From contig NZ_CP049783.1 in assembly GCF_015710975.1 (NCBI RefSeq), positions 992,501 through 1,056,500 of the forward strand: 64,000 nucleotides of DNA. The letters run 5' to 3'. Source of the stretch: Paenibacillus polymyxa (GTDB lineage: Bacteria; Bacillota; Bacilli; Paenibacillales; Paenibacillaceae). Under the pieces are notes generated by a model. The model saw only the letters and a list, made by a program, of their open reading frames with translations, was not told the DNA's origin and searched no databases. The position numbers were made by a program, and so were the translations under genes. Shown here one piece after another: positions 1 to 7,934 of the stretch (the first letter of the stretch is position 1; each line of letters starts with the position of its first letter).

Positions 1-993
1 TTCTACCCCTGCGGAGCTTTCTACAAATGCTGTAATTGTACTTGTACCCAATACCGCACCAGTACTTACGCCAACAGCATCTACCAGCATCGCTTTACCG
101 ATAATTTTCTCGCCTTTTTTCTTATCTTTCATTATGCCTGCGCGTGTAGCTGTACCTACCAACGTACCGAACGTATCAAACAACTCTACAAATGTGAAGA
201 TGAAAATAATATCAAACAAACCAATATGCAAAGCTGCCTTCAGGTCTAGCTGACCTACTGCCAAATTGCTGAAATTTGGAATCCAGTGGCCTGTTGTCAA
301 GCTACTCAGATTCGTTACACCCATCGGAATACCGATTAATGTAGTAGCTACGATTCCAATCAGCAATGCGCCTTTGACCCGAACGACCATCAACGCTGCG
401 ATAATGAGCAACCCGATTAGCGCCAGCAGCGCATCCTTTTGATGTACCAGGCTACCCAGAACCAAATTAAAAGCATGACCCGGAACCGGTTGACCAACAT
501 CTGTCCCTGGAACAATACTCACCATAACCAGATTACAAAGCTTGAAGCCAACAATTGTGATAAACAAGCCGATACCAACTGTAATAGCGGTTTTTAAATT
601 TTCCGGAACTGCAACAAGCAGCATCTGTCTAACCCGGGTAACAGTTAAAATCAGAAAGACGATACCGGATATAAATACAGCGCCAAGTGCCGCTTGCCAA
701 GTAATCATCCCATTAGAACTCAAGACTACAGTCATAAAATAAGCATTCAAGCCCATCCCTGGTGCCATACCGATCGGCACATTTACAAACAAGCCCATCA
801 GAATGGTTACTAAACCTGCACCTACTGCTGTCGCAAAGAAAACAGCTTCACTAGGCATCCCCGCTCCAGTTGGTCCCAAAAAGGTATTGTTGACCACCAG
901 GATATAAGCCATGGTCATAAAAGTAGTGATCCCCGCAATAATCTCGGTGCGGACGTTCGTGCCATGTTCCTTTAATTTAAAGAAACGCTCCAT
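1..993 (-). CDS. pbuG: NCS2-family purine (guanine/hypoxanthine) permease, C-terminus cut by window edge
   Basis: Membrane symporter that takes up guanine or hypoxanthine for salvage. About 330 residues are visible from the start codon at 993; the family is usually about 430-440, so roughly the last 100 lie outside the window. The N-terminus has the AzgA/PbuG pattern: a TTFMTMAYIL segment in the first membrane helix, then GMAPGMGLNAYF, and many hydrophobic helices. An AGGAGG Shine-Dalgarno lies just upstream. A strong sigma-A promoter and PurR-like boxes precede it, fitting purine control. I saw no purine riboswitch in the leader. PbuG versus PbuO/AzgA specificity cannot be settled from sequence alone. 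Confidence 0.85.
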   Translation of the reverse strand, partial: MERFFKLKEHGTNVRTEIIAGITTFMTMAYILVVNNTFLGPTGAGMPSEAVFFATAVGAGLVTILMGLFVNVPIGMAPGMGLNAYFMTVVLSSNGMITWQAALGAVFISGIVFLILTVTRVRQMLLVAVPENLKTAITVGIGLFITIVGFKLCNLVMVSIVPGTDVGQPVPGHAFNLVLGSLVHQKDALLALIGLLIIAALMVVRVKGALLIGIVATTLIGIPMGVTNLSSLTTGHWIPNFSNLAVGQLDLKAALHIGLFDIIFIFTFVELFDTFGTLVGTATRAGIMKDKKKGEKIIGKAMLVDAVGVSTGAVLGTSTITAFVESSAGVE

Positions 994-1085
994 GAGTCGT
1001 AATTCCTCCTACGCAAAGCATACTCGTATTGTTGTCGTTCAATTGCTGTAATATTCGCCTTCATATACGCTATATTACATCCGTT

Positions 1086-1114
1086 ATTTTAGGCTCTCGC
1101 CTACGGCTTGTCAA
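1086..1114 (-). promoter_or_regulatory. Sigma-A promoter of the purine permease
   Basis: On the minus strand TTGACA (1109-1114) and TAAAAT (1086-1091) are separated by exactly 17 bp, a near-consensus promoter giving a leader of about 85 nt before the permease start. Confidence 0.75.
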
Positions 1115-1117
1115 CAG

Positions 1118-1163
1118 AAAAAACGAATGTTACAAATTGAACACATATGTATTGTTCGGAAAA
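1118..1163 (-). promoter_or_regulatory. Putative PurR operator (pair of inverted PurBox-like elements)
   Basis: Directly upstream of the -35 box, the minus strand holds TTTTCCGAACAAT (1151-1163), which matches the central CCGAAC and flanks of the Bacillus PurBox. A weaker inverted copy with core ACGAAT on the plus strand lies at 1118-1131. Two inverted boxes upstream of purine-gene promoters is the known PurR arrangement; here the second box is degenerate, so this is inference. Confidence 0.45.
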
Positions 1164-1166
1164 TAG

Positions 1167-1201
1167 ATAACCCGCAAGCTATTATACAGCTGGCGGGTTA
1201 T
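1167..1201 (-). terminator. Rho-independent terminator of the NTF2-like gene
   Basis: A 9-bp stem (ATAACCCGC paired with GCGGGTTAT), an inner AGCT pair and a T-rich tail lie just past the stop at 1214 on the minus strand. Confidence 0.7.
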
Positions 1202-1213
1202 TATTTAGGATAA

Positions 1214-1603
1214 TCAGATATTTTTATACTTATCAAAAGCATCCGCTGTATCTGGTATATTTTCCAGATAAACGATCTTCCCTTCTGTATCTAGTCGGGC
1301 TTTGTCCACTCCAGTAAGTGTATAAACTTCGCCTGTTACTTTTTTACCGCACACTGCCCATTTAGTTTGATAGGTATCAGCTTCTTCGGAAACAAGCTTC
1401 CACCCCTCATACATATGCTTGATTTCGAGCGTCCCCTCGAAGAACATGTTCAAAAAGCTTTTCCAACTGTTCATCCCTTGTTTTCGATTACCATTCAATA
1501 CAAACTCAATCTTCTCGGAAAAAAGGCTAATTAATCGTTCTCTGCTCGTCTCATCATCTTTTGCTAAATCATAGTAGTGAAAATAGTCTTCTAAAATCTT
1601 CAT
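1214..1603 (-). CDS. SnoaL/NTF2-like fold protein of unknown function
   Basis: 129-residue soluble protein. The pattern of a helical N-terminus (EDYFHYYDLAKDD), a mid-region with WKSFLNMFF and beta-rich C-terminal half ending in a short loop resembles the SnoaL-like/NTF2-like superfamily, a cone-shaped fold used by small enzymes and binding proteins. I cannot assign a substrate. The start at 1603 is chosen because GGAGG sits 7 bases upstream; an ATG 11 codons further upstream lacks a ribosome site. It lies 37 bp downstream of the MarR gene on the same strand, so it is probably the target of, and co-transcribed with, that regulator. Confidence 0.6.
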   Translation of the reverse strand: MKILEDYFHYYDLAKDDETSRERLISLFSEKIEFVLNGNRKQGMNSWKSFLNMFFEGTLEIKHMYEGWKLVSEEADTYQTKWAVCGKKVTGEVYTLTGVDKARLDTEGKIVYLENIPDTADAFDKYKNI

Positions 1604-1640
1604 CGAGTGGCCTCCAAAATCATTTTGTCCTCGCATATTT

Positions 1641-2099
1641 TTACATATTCTTCACATTGCTAGACATACGCTGTAGTGCATCTGTTAAAGCCACAATTTC
1701 CTCGTCTTGAAAATTGTAGAGAAGTTGTTCCTGAAAGGCTTGTCTCTGCTCTGTCAAAACTTGCAGCTCTTGAATCCCTAATTCGGTTAAACGTATATAA
1801 GTTACACGCTTATCCTGCTCTTTTTTACTGCGTAAAATCAGACCTTCCTCTTCCAGCCTTTTTAGATGCCGGGTCACTGCTGCACCATCCAGAACGAGCA
1901 GATGTTGAAGCTCCAGCTGACTTAATTCCTGACGATGGTCAATATGATACAAAATTTCGACCTTGGTAAAGCTGGTTTTTAACTGTGCTTCAAAAGCGTT
2001 ATTCATTTCTTTACACAAAAGATGCATGCGATAAAATAACTGGCTTTTTTCAGAGCAATGTTCGATGACTATCTCTCCTCCTTCTGATACTTGACCCAT
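1641..2099 (-). CDS. MarR-family transcriptional regulator
   Basis: Winged-helix DNA-binding repressor of about 150 residues. The recognition part is visible as LSQLELQHLLVLDGAAVTRHLKRLEEEGLI followed by the wing KEQDKRVTYIRLTELG, typical of MarR proteins. Start choice is unusual: ATG at 2099 has no good ribosome site, while a strong GAAGGAGGAG lies inside the frame at about 2072-2082 followed by ATA and ATC codons (ATC at 2064-2066), not by a standard start. A TTG further upstream (2112-2114) overlaps the operator. The gene is followed by the NTF2-like gene and is probably autoregulated through the palindrome at its start. Ligand unknown. Confidence 0.8.
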   Translation of the reverse strand: MGQVSEGGEIVIEHCSEKSQLFYRMHLLCKEMNNAFEAQLKTSFTKVEILYHIDHRQELSQLELQHLLVLDGAAVTRHLKRLEEEGLILRSKKEQDKRVTYIRLTELGIQELQVLTEQRQAFQEQLLYNFQDEEIVALTDALQRMSSNVKNM

Positions 2100-2102
2100 C
2101 AA

Positions 2103-2144
2103 TTGATATATCAAGTATTATACACCCTCACTATAAATAAACAA
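2103..2144 (-). promoter_or_regulatory. Promoter and palindromic operator of the MarR gene
   Basis: On the minus strand TTGTTT (2139-2144), 16 bp, then TATAAT (2117-2122). Immediately after the -10 box is the perfect 12-bp palindrome TTGATATATCAA (2103-2114), overlapping the expected transcription start. A palindrome of this size at +1 is the usual place for a MarR dimer to repress its own gene; binding is inferred. Confidence 0.55.
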
Positions 2145-2182
2145 GCCATGAGACAAGTCTACATATCACAAAAAAGTTGGGG

Positions 2183-2281
2183 CTATGGCTTTTCTCCATC
2201 ACGCAAGTCATATCCAAACGTAATGCTATCGCCCAGAAATACAGCATGGCTACCTTGGTATTTGCCTTGATTAATTGGCAT
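2183..2281 (-). pseudogene. N-terminal remnant of an SGNH/GDSL hydrolase
   Basis: A 32-codon frame with its own AGGAGAG ribosome site carries HAVFLGDSITFGYDLRDGE, the block I motif (GDSI) of SGNH esterases, then stops at a TAG. Full family members are about 190-260 residues, so only the first strand and the nucleophile motif remain. It follows the LysR gene by about 20 bp on the same strand. Read as a deletion remnant; translation to a useful product is unlikely. Confidence 0.6.
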
Positions 2282-2301
2282 TCGATGTCTCTCCTATTCT
2301 A

Positions 2302-3147
2302 TTAGATCGTATTATTGATTTCGATAAATTTATGTTCAATTGCTGTCATTTTGTGATTGGGACGAGATATTAAATATGTATCCATATAGCCAAAAACCGG
2401 AGGAACGGGTAGATAGGATGCTACTTTAAATTGCCGGGCCAGCTTTTTGGACATAAGGGTAATTCCCATTCCCATTAGAGCGAATTCCACCATCGTATCA
2501 AATATTCCAACCTCGACAACCTCGCTATGGGTCAATTGCATGTCCTGATACATCTTCTCTAAATGCGTGAGGTACAGGCAGCTATCCGACAATATGATAA
2601 TAGAAGCTCCTTGTAGTACTTGCTGGAGATCCGAACCTTCGTGTATACCTTTCCCCACCAGCACCAGCTCTTCACGGCATATTTTTTGATAATGAATATA
2701 TGGGTTGGTAGGATATCCTGTAACAAAAGCAATATCAAGCTCTCCGTCGAGGATGAATTGTTCCATTTCCGTGGTGGTTCCCGTTTTTAATGTCACCGAA
2801 ACCTGCGGATACATCTCATATACCTTCGTTAGCGCCCTTGTTGTTTCGCCTGCTACAATGGACTGCATCGTGCCGACGCGCAGTTTTTCCTCCTGAGGTC
2901 TCATTTTCATCTCCGTGTCTTGCCATAGCAGCAAAATTTGCTTGTACTGAGCGTATAAAATTTCGCCTGCGGGTGTCAGTTCCATACCACGAGGCTTTCT
3001 GTAAAATAACGCTGTGCCATAATAGGTCTCCAGCTTCTTTATTTTTGCCGTCATATTCGATTGCAGATGATTCAGCTTCTGGGCAGCTTCTGTTAGACTT
3101 CTAAGCTCTGCCACCGAAACGAATGCCTGCATATTTTGAATATCCAC
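2302..3147 (-). CDS. LysR-family transcriptional regulator
   Basis: 281-residue regulator. The N-terminal winged helix is visible (MQAFVSVAELRSLTEAAQKL, then TAKIKKLETYYGTALFYRKPRG and ELTPAGE); residues from about 90 on form the substrate-binding domain (LRVGTMQSIVAG, ELDIAFVTGY). The GTG at 3145-3147 is taken as start because GGGAGG lies 6 bases upstream; the in-frame ATG further out overlaps that ribosome site. It is divergent from the oxidoreductase gene, the usual LysR arrangement, so it probably controls that gene and itself. One atypical point is LQSNMTAKI where most LysR proteins have QSAVS/QPALS. Confidence 0.85.
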   Translation of the reverse strand: MDIQNMQAFVSVAELRSLTEAAQKLNHLQSNMTAKIKKLETYYGTALFYRKPRGMELTPAGEILYAQYKQILLLWQDTEMKMRPQEEKLRVGTMQSIVAGETTRALTKVYEMYPQVSVTLKTGTTTEMEQFILDGELDIAFVTGYPTNPYIHYQKICREELVLVGKGIHEGSDLQQVLQGASIIILSDSCLYLTHLEKMYQDMQLTHSEVVEVGIFDTMVEFALMGMGITLMSKKLARQFKVASYLPVPPVFGYMDTYLISRPNHKMTAIEHKFIEINNTI

Positions 3148-3170
3148 CGCTTTACCTCCCATCAAATAAA

Positions 3171-3186
3171 ATGATATCTACATCAT
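3171..3186. promoter_or_regulatory. Inverted repeat in the LysR/oxidoreductase intergenic region
   Basis: ATGAT-N6-ATCAT lies in the 129-bp divergent region. Interrupted dyads of this size are typical LysR sites (T-N11-A type). The assignment is inference from position and symmetry. Confidence 0.4.
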
Positions 3187-3276
3187 TAACAAGCATTATT
3201 CTTTATGAGTTAAGTGTATTATATTGGGCTTAAGCGTTATTTTCTACTCACATTTTAAAATTAGGAGGGATGGCAC

Positions 3277-4407
3277 ATGGTTAAACAGAAAATTCGTGCA
3301 GGTATCATAGGAGGTTCGATGAATAACAAATGGGCCAGCCAAACGCATATTCCTGCTTTGCTCAAGCACCCGAGCTTAGATATCACGGCCATCGGCACTT
3401 CCCGTATGGAGAGTGCACGAAAAAGTGCAGAGGACGTAGGGGCAACATTAGCTTTTGACGATGCCAAAAAGCTCGCAGCTTCCGAGGATGTGGACATGGT
3501 CGTGGTGAGCGTAAAAGTTCCCCATCATTATGAGGCGGTGATGGCGGCTATTCAAGAGGGAAAGCATATTTTTTGTGAGTGGCCTCTGGGGGCCAACACT
3601 GCGGAAGCTACTGAAATGGCTAAGGCGGCGGAACTGGCGGGCATCCATCATACCGTCGGCTTGCAGGCACGTCAGGATTTTGAGGTGCAAATGATGAAAA
3701 AGCTGGTGGAAGACGGGACAATTGGTGAAATAGTATCCTGTCATATGCAAGTAGCTACTCCCGGCAAAGGAGGACGAACAAATCAGGATACGTCTTATCT
3801 GCTGAATAGAGCCAGTGGTGCCAACCTACTGACCATTAACGGAGGGCATTCCTTGGATGCGCTACAATACATCGTTGGCGAATTCCGTGAGCTATCGGCC
3901 ATCACATCCTCCCGTTATAATGAAGCCATTATTCATGAAACGGGTGAAGTCATTTCCAAGGATACTGCCGATCAAATTCTGATTCACGGACTAATGGAAA
4001 ATGGAGCACCGACATCCGTTCACATTCAAGGTGGAGTGAATTCTAAGTTTGAGCTAGAGATTCAGGGGAAAAAGGGCATTTTGCGTTTGTCACAGAATCC
4101 TTCGCTTGGGCATATTCAATTTGGGAATCTGACGCTTGAAAAACTGATACATGAGCCAAGTAATGAGCAGAGTCATGCGCCTAACGGTGATTTTGAAACA
4201 ATCAGTATAGCTCATGAACCTGATAGTACCCTGGATTTCCCAAAAGAAGGGGTAACCCTGAATGTAGCCAAAGCTCATCATGTATTTGCCAGGGATATTT
4301 TGACGGACACCCGTCTCGCCCCCGATTTCAACCATGCCTTAAAACTACATCAGTTACTGGACCGCATCGAGGAATCGGCTACAACTGGGAAAAAGATCGT
4401 ATGGTAA
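3277..4407 (+). CDS. Gfo/Idh/MocA-family NAD(P)-dependent oxidoreductase
   Basis: 376 residues. The N-terminal Rossmann fold begins with GIIGGSMNNKWA and runs to about residue 130; EWPLGANTAEA takes the place of the EKP signature of the family, and the C-terminal alpha/beta domain follows (ANLLTINGGHSLDALQYI). The EWPL variant and the VGLQAR block resemble the fungal Gal80 branch of the family, which includes galactose-type sugar dehydrogenases and non-catalytic sensors, so a sugar or sugar acid is a plausible ligand but the substrate is unknown. GGAGGG ribosome site 8 bases upstream of ATG. Divergent LysR regulator next door; a bidirectional terminator follows. Confidence 0.85.
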   Translation: MVKQKIRAGIIGGSMNNKWASQTHIPALLKHPSLDITAIGTSRMESARKSAEDVGATLAFDDAKKLAASEDVDMVVVSVKVPHHYEAVMAAIQEGKHIFCEWPLGANTAEATEMAKAAELAGIHHTVGLQARQDFEVQMMKKLVEDGTIGEIVSCHMQVATPGKGGRTNQDTSYLLNRASGANLLTINGGHSLDALQYIVGEFRELSAITSSRYNEAIIHETGEVISKDTADQILIHGLMENGAPTSVHIQGGVNSKFELEIQGKKGILRLSQNPSLGHIQFGNLTLEKLIHEPSNEQSHAPNGDFETISIAHEPDSTLDFPKEGVTLNVAKAHHVFARDILTDTRLAPDFNHALKLHQLLDRIEESATTGKKIVW

Positions 4408-4422
4408 GTTAGAATTTTAAAA

Positions 4423-4466
4423 AAAGAACCTTCAATACCATGATAGATGTGGATTGAAGGTTCTTT
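4423..4466. terminator. Bidirectional rho-independent terminator
   Basis: A perfect 14-bp stem (AAAGAACCTTCAAT with its complement) lies between the convergent oxidoreductase and peptidase genes, with A/T runs at both sides. Confidence 0.85.
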
Positions 4467-4506
4467 AAAATATTTAGCAGTTGAAATTCTCCTTTATTTA
4501 ATGAAG

Positions 4507-5124
4507 TCATGCATTCTCGACTTTTATACTATCACCTTCAACCAAAATAACCTCTTCGTTGCTGATTGGATATAAATTTAATTGGCTGCCATATTCCTCA
4601 ATGATGTTCTCCACCGCTTTTTTAAACGGGATGTTCGTATGGTGAGGGACTGGATAGAATTCAATTGCCCTGAGTGCAGCAAAGGAATCCAAAGCAGGCG
4701 CCTCCTGCACATTGTCCATAAGTCGGGCATATTCGATATTAGGTGATAAAATCATCGAACCTGCCGATTCGCCTATATACAACTTCCCTGCATTAACTTC
4801 CTCAGCAATGATTTTGTCAGCTCCGGTTCTTCTTAACTCTTGAAGTAAATAAAATGTGTTGCCTCCGGTCATATAAATATAGTCATTTCCTCTAATTTTA
4901 CTCTCTATTTCATTCCATGTTGCTGTGCTGATTTCGATTTCATCCACGATTAATCCTAAATTCTCTAATGCTTTTTTCCCTGTATTCACATAAAACTTAA
5001 CTTTCTCTGGAATACTTGCGGTTGGGATGAAAGTGACTTTTTTTCCTTCCAAGTTTTCATCGGCGAAATGGACTAAGCATGGTGCAACATCCTTAAATGA
5101 GGACGACAAAAATAATTTTTTCAT
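4507..5124 (-). CDS. Peptidase E-like (S51 family, class I glutamine amidotransferase fold) protein
   Basis: 205 residues. The S51 pattern is clear: YMTGGNTFYLLQ near residue 85 and the nucleophile elbow GESAGSM with Ser120, followed by a YPVPHHTN segment carrying the usual catalytic histidine region. Peptidase E cleaves Asp-X dipeptides; Firmicute relatives are often annotated only as type 1 glutamine amidotransferase-like, so the substrate is uncertain. Start supported by AAGGAGAA. The gene stands alone and ends at a shared terminator. A minus-strand TATAAT at 5186-5191 is a plausible -10 box, though no good -35 is seen. Confidence 0.8.
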   Translation of the reverse strand: MKKLFLSSSFKDVAPCLVHFADENLEGKKVTFIPTASIPEKVKFYVNTGKKALENLGLIVDEIEISTATWNEIESKIRGNDYIYMTGGNTFYLLQELRRTGADKIIAEEVNAGKLYIGESAGSMILSPNIEYARLMDNVQEAPALDSFAALRAIEFYPVPHHTNIPFKKAVENIIEEYGSQLNLYPISNEEVILVEGDSIKVENA

Positions 5125-5301
5125 CTCTTAATTCTCCTTAGTAGCGTTTAATGAACCGGGATATGTAACACTTTAATCTAGATAAATTATAAAATATATT
5201 GGTATCAAAACATGACACCATTAGAGGATGACATGAAAAACAAACGTTTAATTCCATACTTGATTTAAGCTATTTATAGCTTGAAGCTAATAAATTCATA
5301 T

Positions 5302-5342
5302 AAAAAGAGGAGACATTACCATTGCATAATATCTCCTTTTTT
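5302..5342. terminator. Rho-independent terminator, both directions
   Basis: A long stem (AAAAAGAGGAGACATTA paired with TAATATCTCCTTTTT with one bulge) with T runs on each strand. No annotated gene obviously needs it, which hints at a short unrecognised transcript from the minus strand between here and guaA. Confidence 0.65.
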
Positions 5343-5492
5343 CAACTTCATATTCTGTTTTGTAATAACAAATGACTTTATATATCCGTCGCATGAGGCC
5401 ATGCTGTTCGCCTTTAGCTAAACCTCGTCGATTGAGGTTGCCGTGCAGTAAAACTTTCCCGAGCAAAGTTTCGACCTTGCCCCCGTAAAAAA

Positions 5493-5587
5493 AGACTCCC
5501 ACCGCATAGCGATAATTCGCCGATGCGGAGGAGCCTGATGTTGTATTGGTGAATCTCAAAGGGTTCGTGGTTACGATGCGGGAGTCT
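5493..5587 (-). terminator. guaA terminator with a long, branched stem
   Basis: Past the guaA stop the minus-strand RNA can pair AGACTCCCGCAT (5576-5587) with ATGCGGTGGGAGTCT (5493-5507), followed by seven T residues. The same 3' arm can instead pair with a second, nearer CCGCAT (5523-5528), so two alternative stems compete. Confidence 0.6.
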
Positions 5588-5593
5588 CCACGC

Positions 5594-7132
5594 TTATTCC
5601 CACTCGATTGTTGCTGGTGGTTTGGAAGTTACGTCGTACACGATACGATTGACGTTGTCCACTTCGTTAACAATACGAACGGAGATTTTCTCCAACACGT
5701 CCCAAGGGATACGCGCCCAGTCGGCGGTCATACCGTCGATCGACGTTACTGCGCGAATACCTACAGTGTAGGAATACGTACGGGCATCGCCCATAACGCC
5801 AACACTCTTCATATTCGGCAGAGCGGTGAAGTATTGCCAAATCTCCCGATCCAGACCCGCTTTGGCAATCTCCTCGCGCAAAATAAAGTCAGAATCACGG
5901 ACAATCTTGAGCTTGTCCTCTGTCACTTCGCCCAATACACGGATGGCAAGACCCGGACCTGGGAATGGCTGACGCCATACAATTTCGGCCGGAAGTCCAC
6001 ATTCTTCGCCGACTTTACGCACTTCATCCTTGAACAAAGCATTCAGAGGCTCGATCAGTTTGAACTTCATGTCTTCCGGTAAACCACCTACGTTATGGTG
6101 CGACTTGATAGTTTGTGCCGTTGCTGTTCCGCTCTCTACAATATCTGTGTACAACGTGCCTTGTGCCAGGAAGTCAAAATCATCGAATTTAGCGGATTCT
6201 TCTTCAAAGACGTAAATAAACTCGTTACCGATGATTTTACGTTTTTGTTCCGGATCATCCACTCCTGCCAGTTTGGACAGGAAACGCTCACGTGCATCAA
6301 TTTTGACAACTTTCATATCAAATTTACCAACGAACGTCTCCATTACACTTTCGGCTTCACCCTTGCGCAGCAGTCCGTGATCAATGAACATACATGTCAG
6401 TTGGTCGCCGATCGCTCTGTGAATAAGCATGGCTACAACGGAAGAATCCACGCCGCCACTTAAAGCGCACAGTACTTTCTTGTCGCCTACTTGTTGGCGG
6501 ATTTCACGGATTTGCTCTTCAATGAACGATTCCATGGTCCAGTTGCCTTCACAACCACACACTTCATACAGGAAGTTGCTAATCATCTCATTACCTTGAA
6601 CAGAATGACGCACCTCTGGATGGAATTGTACCGCATACAGATTCCGCTCCAGGTTACTCATCGCAGCAATCGGAGCACTCTCTGTTCCCGCATCCAGTGT
6701 AAAGCCAGTTGGCAGATCTGTAACGTGATCGCCATGGCTCATCCATACCGTTTGACGAGAATCCAGCCCTTTAGTCAAACGGGCATCCTCATTGAATTGC
6801 ACGTCTGCTTTGCCATATTCACGCTTGCCCGCACGTTCTACCTTACCGTCCAGTTGATGAGCCATCAACTGCATACCATAACAAATACCAAAGATAGGGA
6901 TGCCAAGATCATAAATTGCCCGATCCACCTGAGGAGCATTGTCTGTATATACGCTGGAAGGTCCGCCTGAGAAAACAATCCCTTTCGGCGCCAGCTCTCT
7001 CAGCTTCTCCGCAGGCGTATTGTATGGAAGGAGCTCGCTATATACGCCGAGATCCCGAATTCTTCTTGCAATTAACTGGTTGTATTGTCCTCCAAAATCG
7101 AGAACTACAACGATTTCATTAGGCTTATTCAT
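5594..7132 (-). CDS. guaA: GMP synthase (glutamine-hydrolysing)
   Basis: 512 residues; converts XMP to GMP with ATP and glutamine. The class I amidotransferase domain (first 190 residues) has the nucleophile motif [10 protein letters not shown] and the histidine motif FHPEVRHS; the ATP-pyrophosphatase domain follows with the PP-loop ALSGGVDSS, and the C-terminal dimerisation domain ends in PPATIEWE, the conserved family terminus. Start at 7132 is supported by GGGAGG; upstream in-frame ATGs lie within the leader. Complete and typical. Own sigma-A promoter upstream, single-gene unit with a branched terminator. Confidence 0.97.
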   Translation of the reverse strand: MNKPNEIVVVLDFGGQYNQLIARRIRDLGVYSELLPYNTPAEKLRELAPKGIVFSGGPSSVYTDNAPQVDRAIYDLGIPIFGICYGMQLMAHQLDGKVERAGKREYGKADVQFNEDARLTKGLDSRQTVWMSHGDHVTDLPTGFTLDAGTESAPIAAMSNLERNLYAVQFHPEVRHSVQGNEMISNFLYEVCGCEGNWTMESFIEEQIREIRQQVGDKKVLCALSGGVDSSVVAMLIHRAIGDQLTCMFIDHGLLRKGEAESVMETFVGKFDMKVVKIDARERFLSKLAGVDDPEQKRKIIGNEFIYVFEEESAKFDDFDFLAQGTLYTDIVESGTATAQTIKSHHNVGGLPEDMKFKLIEPLNALFKDEVRKVGEECGLPAEIVWRQPFPGPGLAIRVLGEVTEDKLKIVRDSDFILREEIAKAGLDREIWQYFTALPNMKSVGVMGDARTYSYTVGIRAVTSIDGMTADWARIPWDVLEKISVRIVNEVDNVNRIVYDVTSKPPATIEWE

Positions 7133-7160
7133 TACCGTGCCTCCCTCAATTGTTCGTTTC

Positions 7161-7190
7161 ATTATACGCAACGATAAAACAACACGTCAA
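7161..7190 (-). promoter_or_regulatory. Sigma-A promoter of guaA
   Basis: Minus strand TTGACG (7185-7190), 18 bp, TATAAT (7161-7166), about 30 bp before the guaA start. No PurBox or riboswitch was found in the short leader. Confidence 0.75.
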
Positions 7191-7277
7191 GAAATCAACC
7201 ATAGTTGAGTGGTCATGAAAAGATTGATAAAATAAATTGATTCTAAATTACTTAATCTGCCCGTAGGAGTGTACACG

Positions 7278-7934
7278 ATGGATGTGCTGAAATGGATTGC
7301 GCAATTGTTCGAAGAATATGGATACGGCGTCCTTTTTTTCGGCTTGCTGCTGGAGTTTATTGCCTTGCCTTTTCCCGGGGAAACCACGATGGCTTATGCG
7401 GGATATCTCTCCTATGCCGGTACTCTGGATTTCAGCAAGCTGGTGCTGTTAGCTTTTTTGGGCACAACCATCGGTATGACCATTACCTATTTTATTGGAA
7501 AATGGGCTGGGCTTCCCTTTATTCAGAAATACGGCAAATGGGTTTTGTTATCGCCGGACAAGCTACAGAAAACACAAAAATGGTTTCAACATTATGGATA
7601 CTGGCTTATTTTCCTTGGATATTTCATCCCAGGTGTCAGGCATTTTACCGGCTATTTTGCTGGAATTATAGCTCTTTCTTTCCGTAAATTTGTCCTGTAT
7701 GCTTACAGCGGTGCTTTATTCTGGGTCGTCCTCTTTCTAAGCATCGGCAAGCTGTTTGGCCCGCAATGGGATGCCATTTTCCATTTGGTAGAGCTGTACG
7801 CACTACGAATCGCAGCAGCGGTTGGATTCGTAATCCTGCTGTATTTTATATATCGGTGGAGAAGCTTCCTGTTTGGATCGCTATACAAATCCAAAAAATC
7901 AGTAAAAACCAGCAGCAAAGATGACACGGAATAG
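7278..7934 (+). CDS. DedA-family membrane protein
   Basis: 218 residues with about five hydrophobic segments. The family signature is visible: EFIALPFPGETTMAYAGYL, GTTIGMTITYFIGKWAG and the amphipathic GYFIPGVRHFTGYFAGI. DedA proteins are inner-membrane carriers, with members shown to recycle undecaprenyl phosphate or phosphatidylethanolamine; which lipid this one moves cannot be told. The ATG at 7278 is chosen because AGGAG sits 8 bases upstream and overlaps the alternative GTG. Short basic cytoplasmic tail. No operon partner. Confidence 0.88.
   Translation: MDVLKWIAQLFEEYGYGVLFFGLLLEFIALPFPGETTMAYAGYLSYAGTLDFSKLVLLAFLGTTIGMTITYFIGKWAGLPFIQKYGKWVLLSPDKLQKTQKWFQHYGYWLIFLGYFIPGVRHFTGYFAGIIALSFRKFVLYAYSGALFWVVLFLSIGKLFGPQWDAIFHLVELYALRIAAAVGFVILLYFIYRWRSFLFGSLYKSKKSVKTSSKDDTE

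Larger units (their letters stand above)
5125..5593. other. Intergenic region between S51 peptidase and guaA; no supported gene
   Basis: 469 bp containing two strong stem-loops (entered separately) and about 140 bp between them. In that middle part a minus-strand frame reads into IYKVICYYKTEYEVEKRR but has no credible start and runs into the terminator at 5302-5342. AACCTC/GAGGTT makes a small hairpin at about 5421-5440. Possibly a small RNA or a gene remnant; nothing firm. Confidence 0.3.

Noticed and set aside
994..1085. Possible purine riboswitch in the permease leader
   Set aside because: The leader has only a weak TGTAATAT/ATATTACA pairing and none of the conserved purine aptamer loop sequences.
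5546..6970. Several long plus-strand frames inside guaA
   Set aside because: They are antisense to a complete, conserved GMP synthase and show no family motifs.
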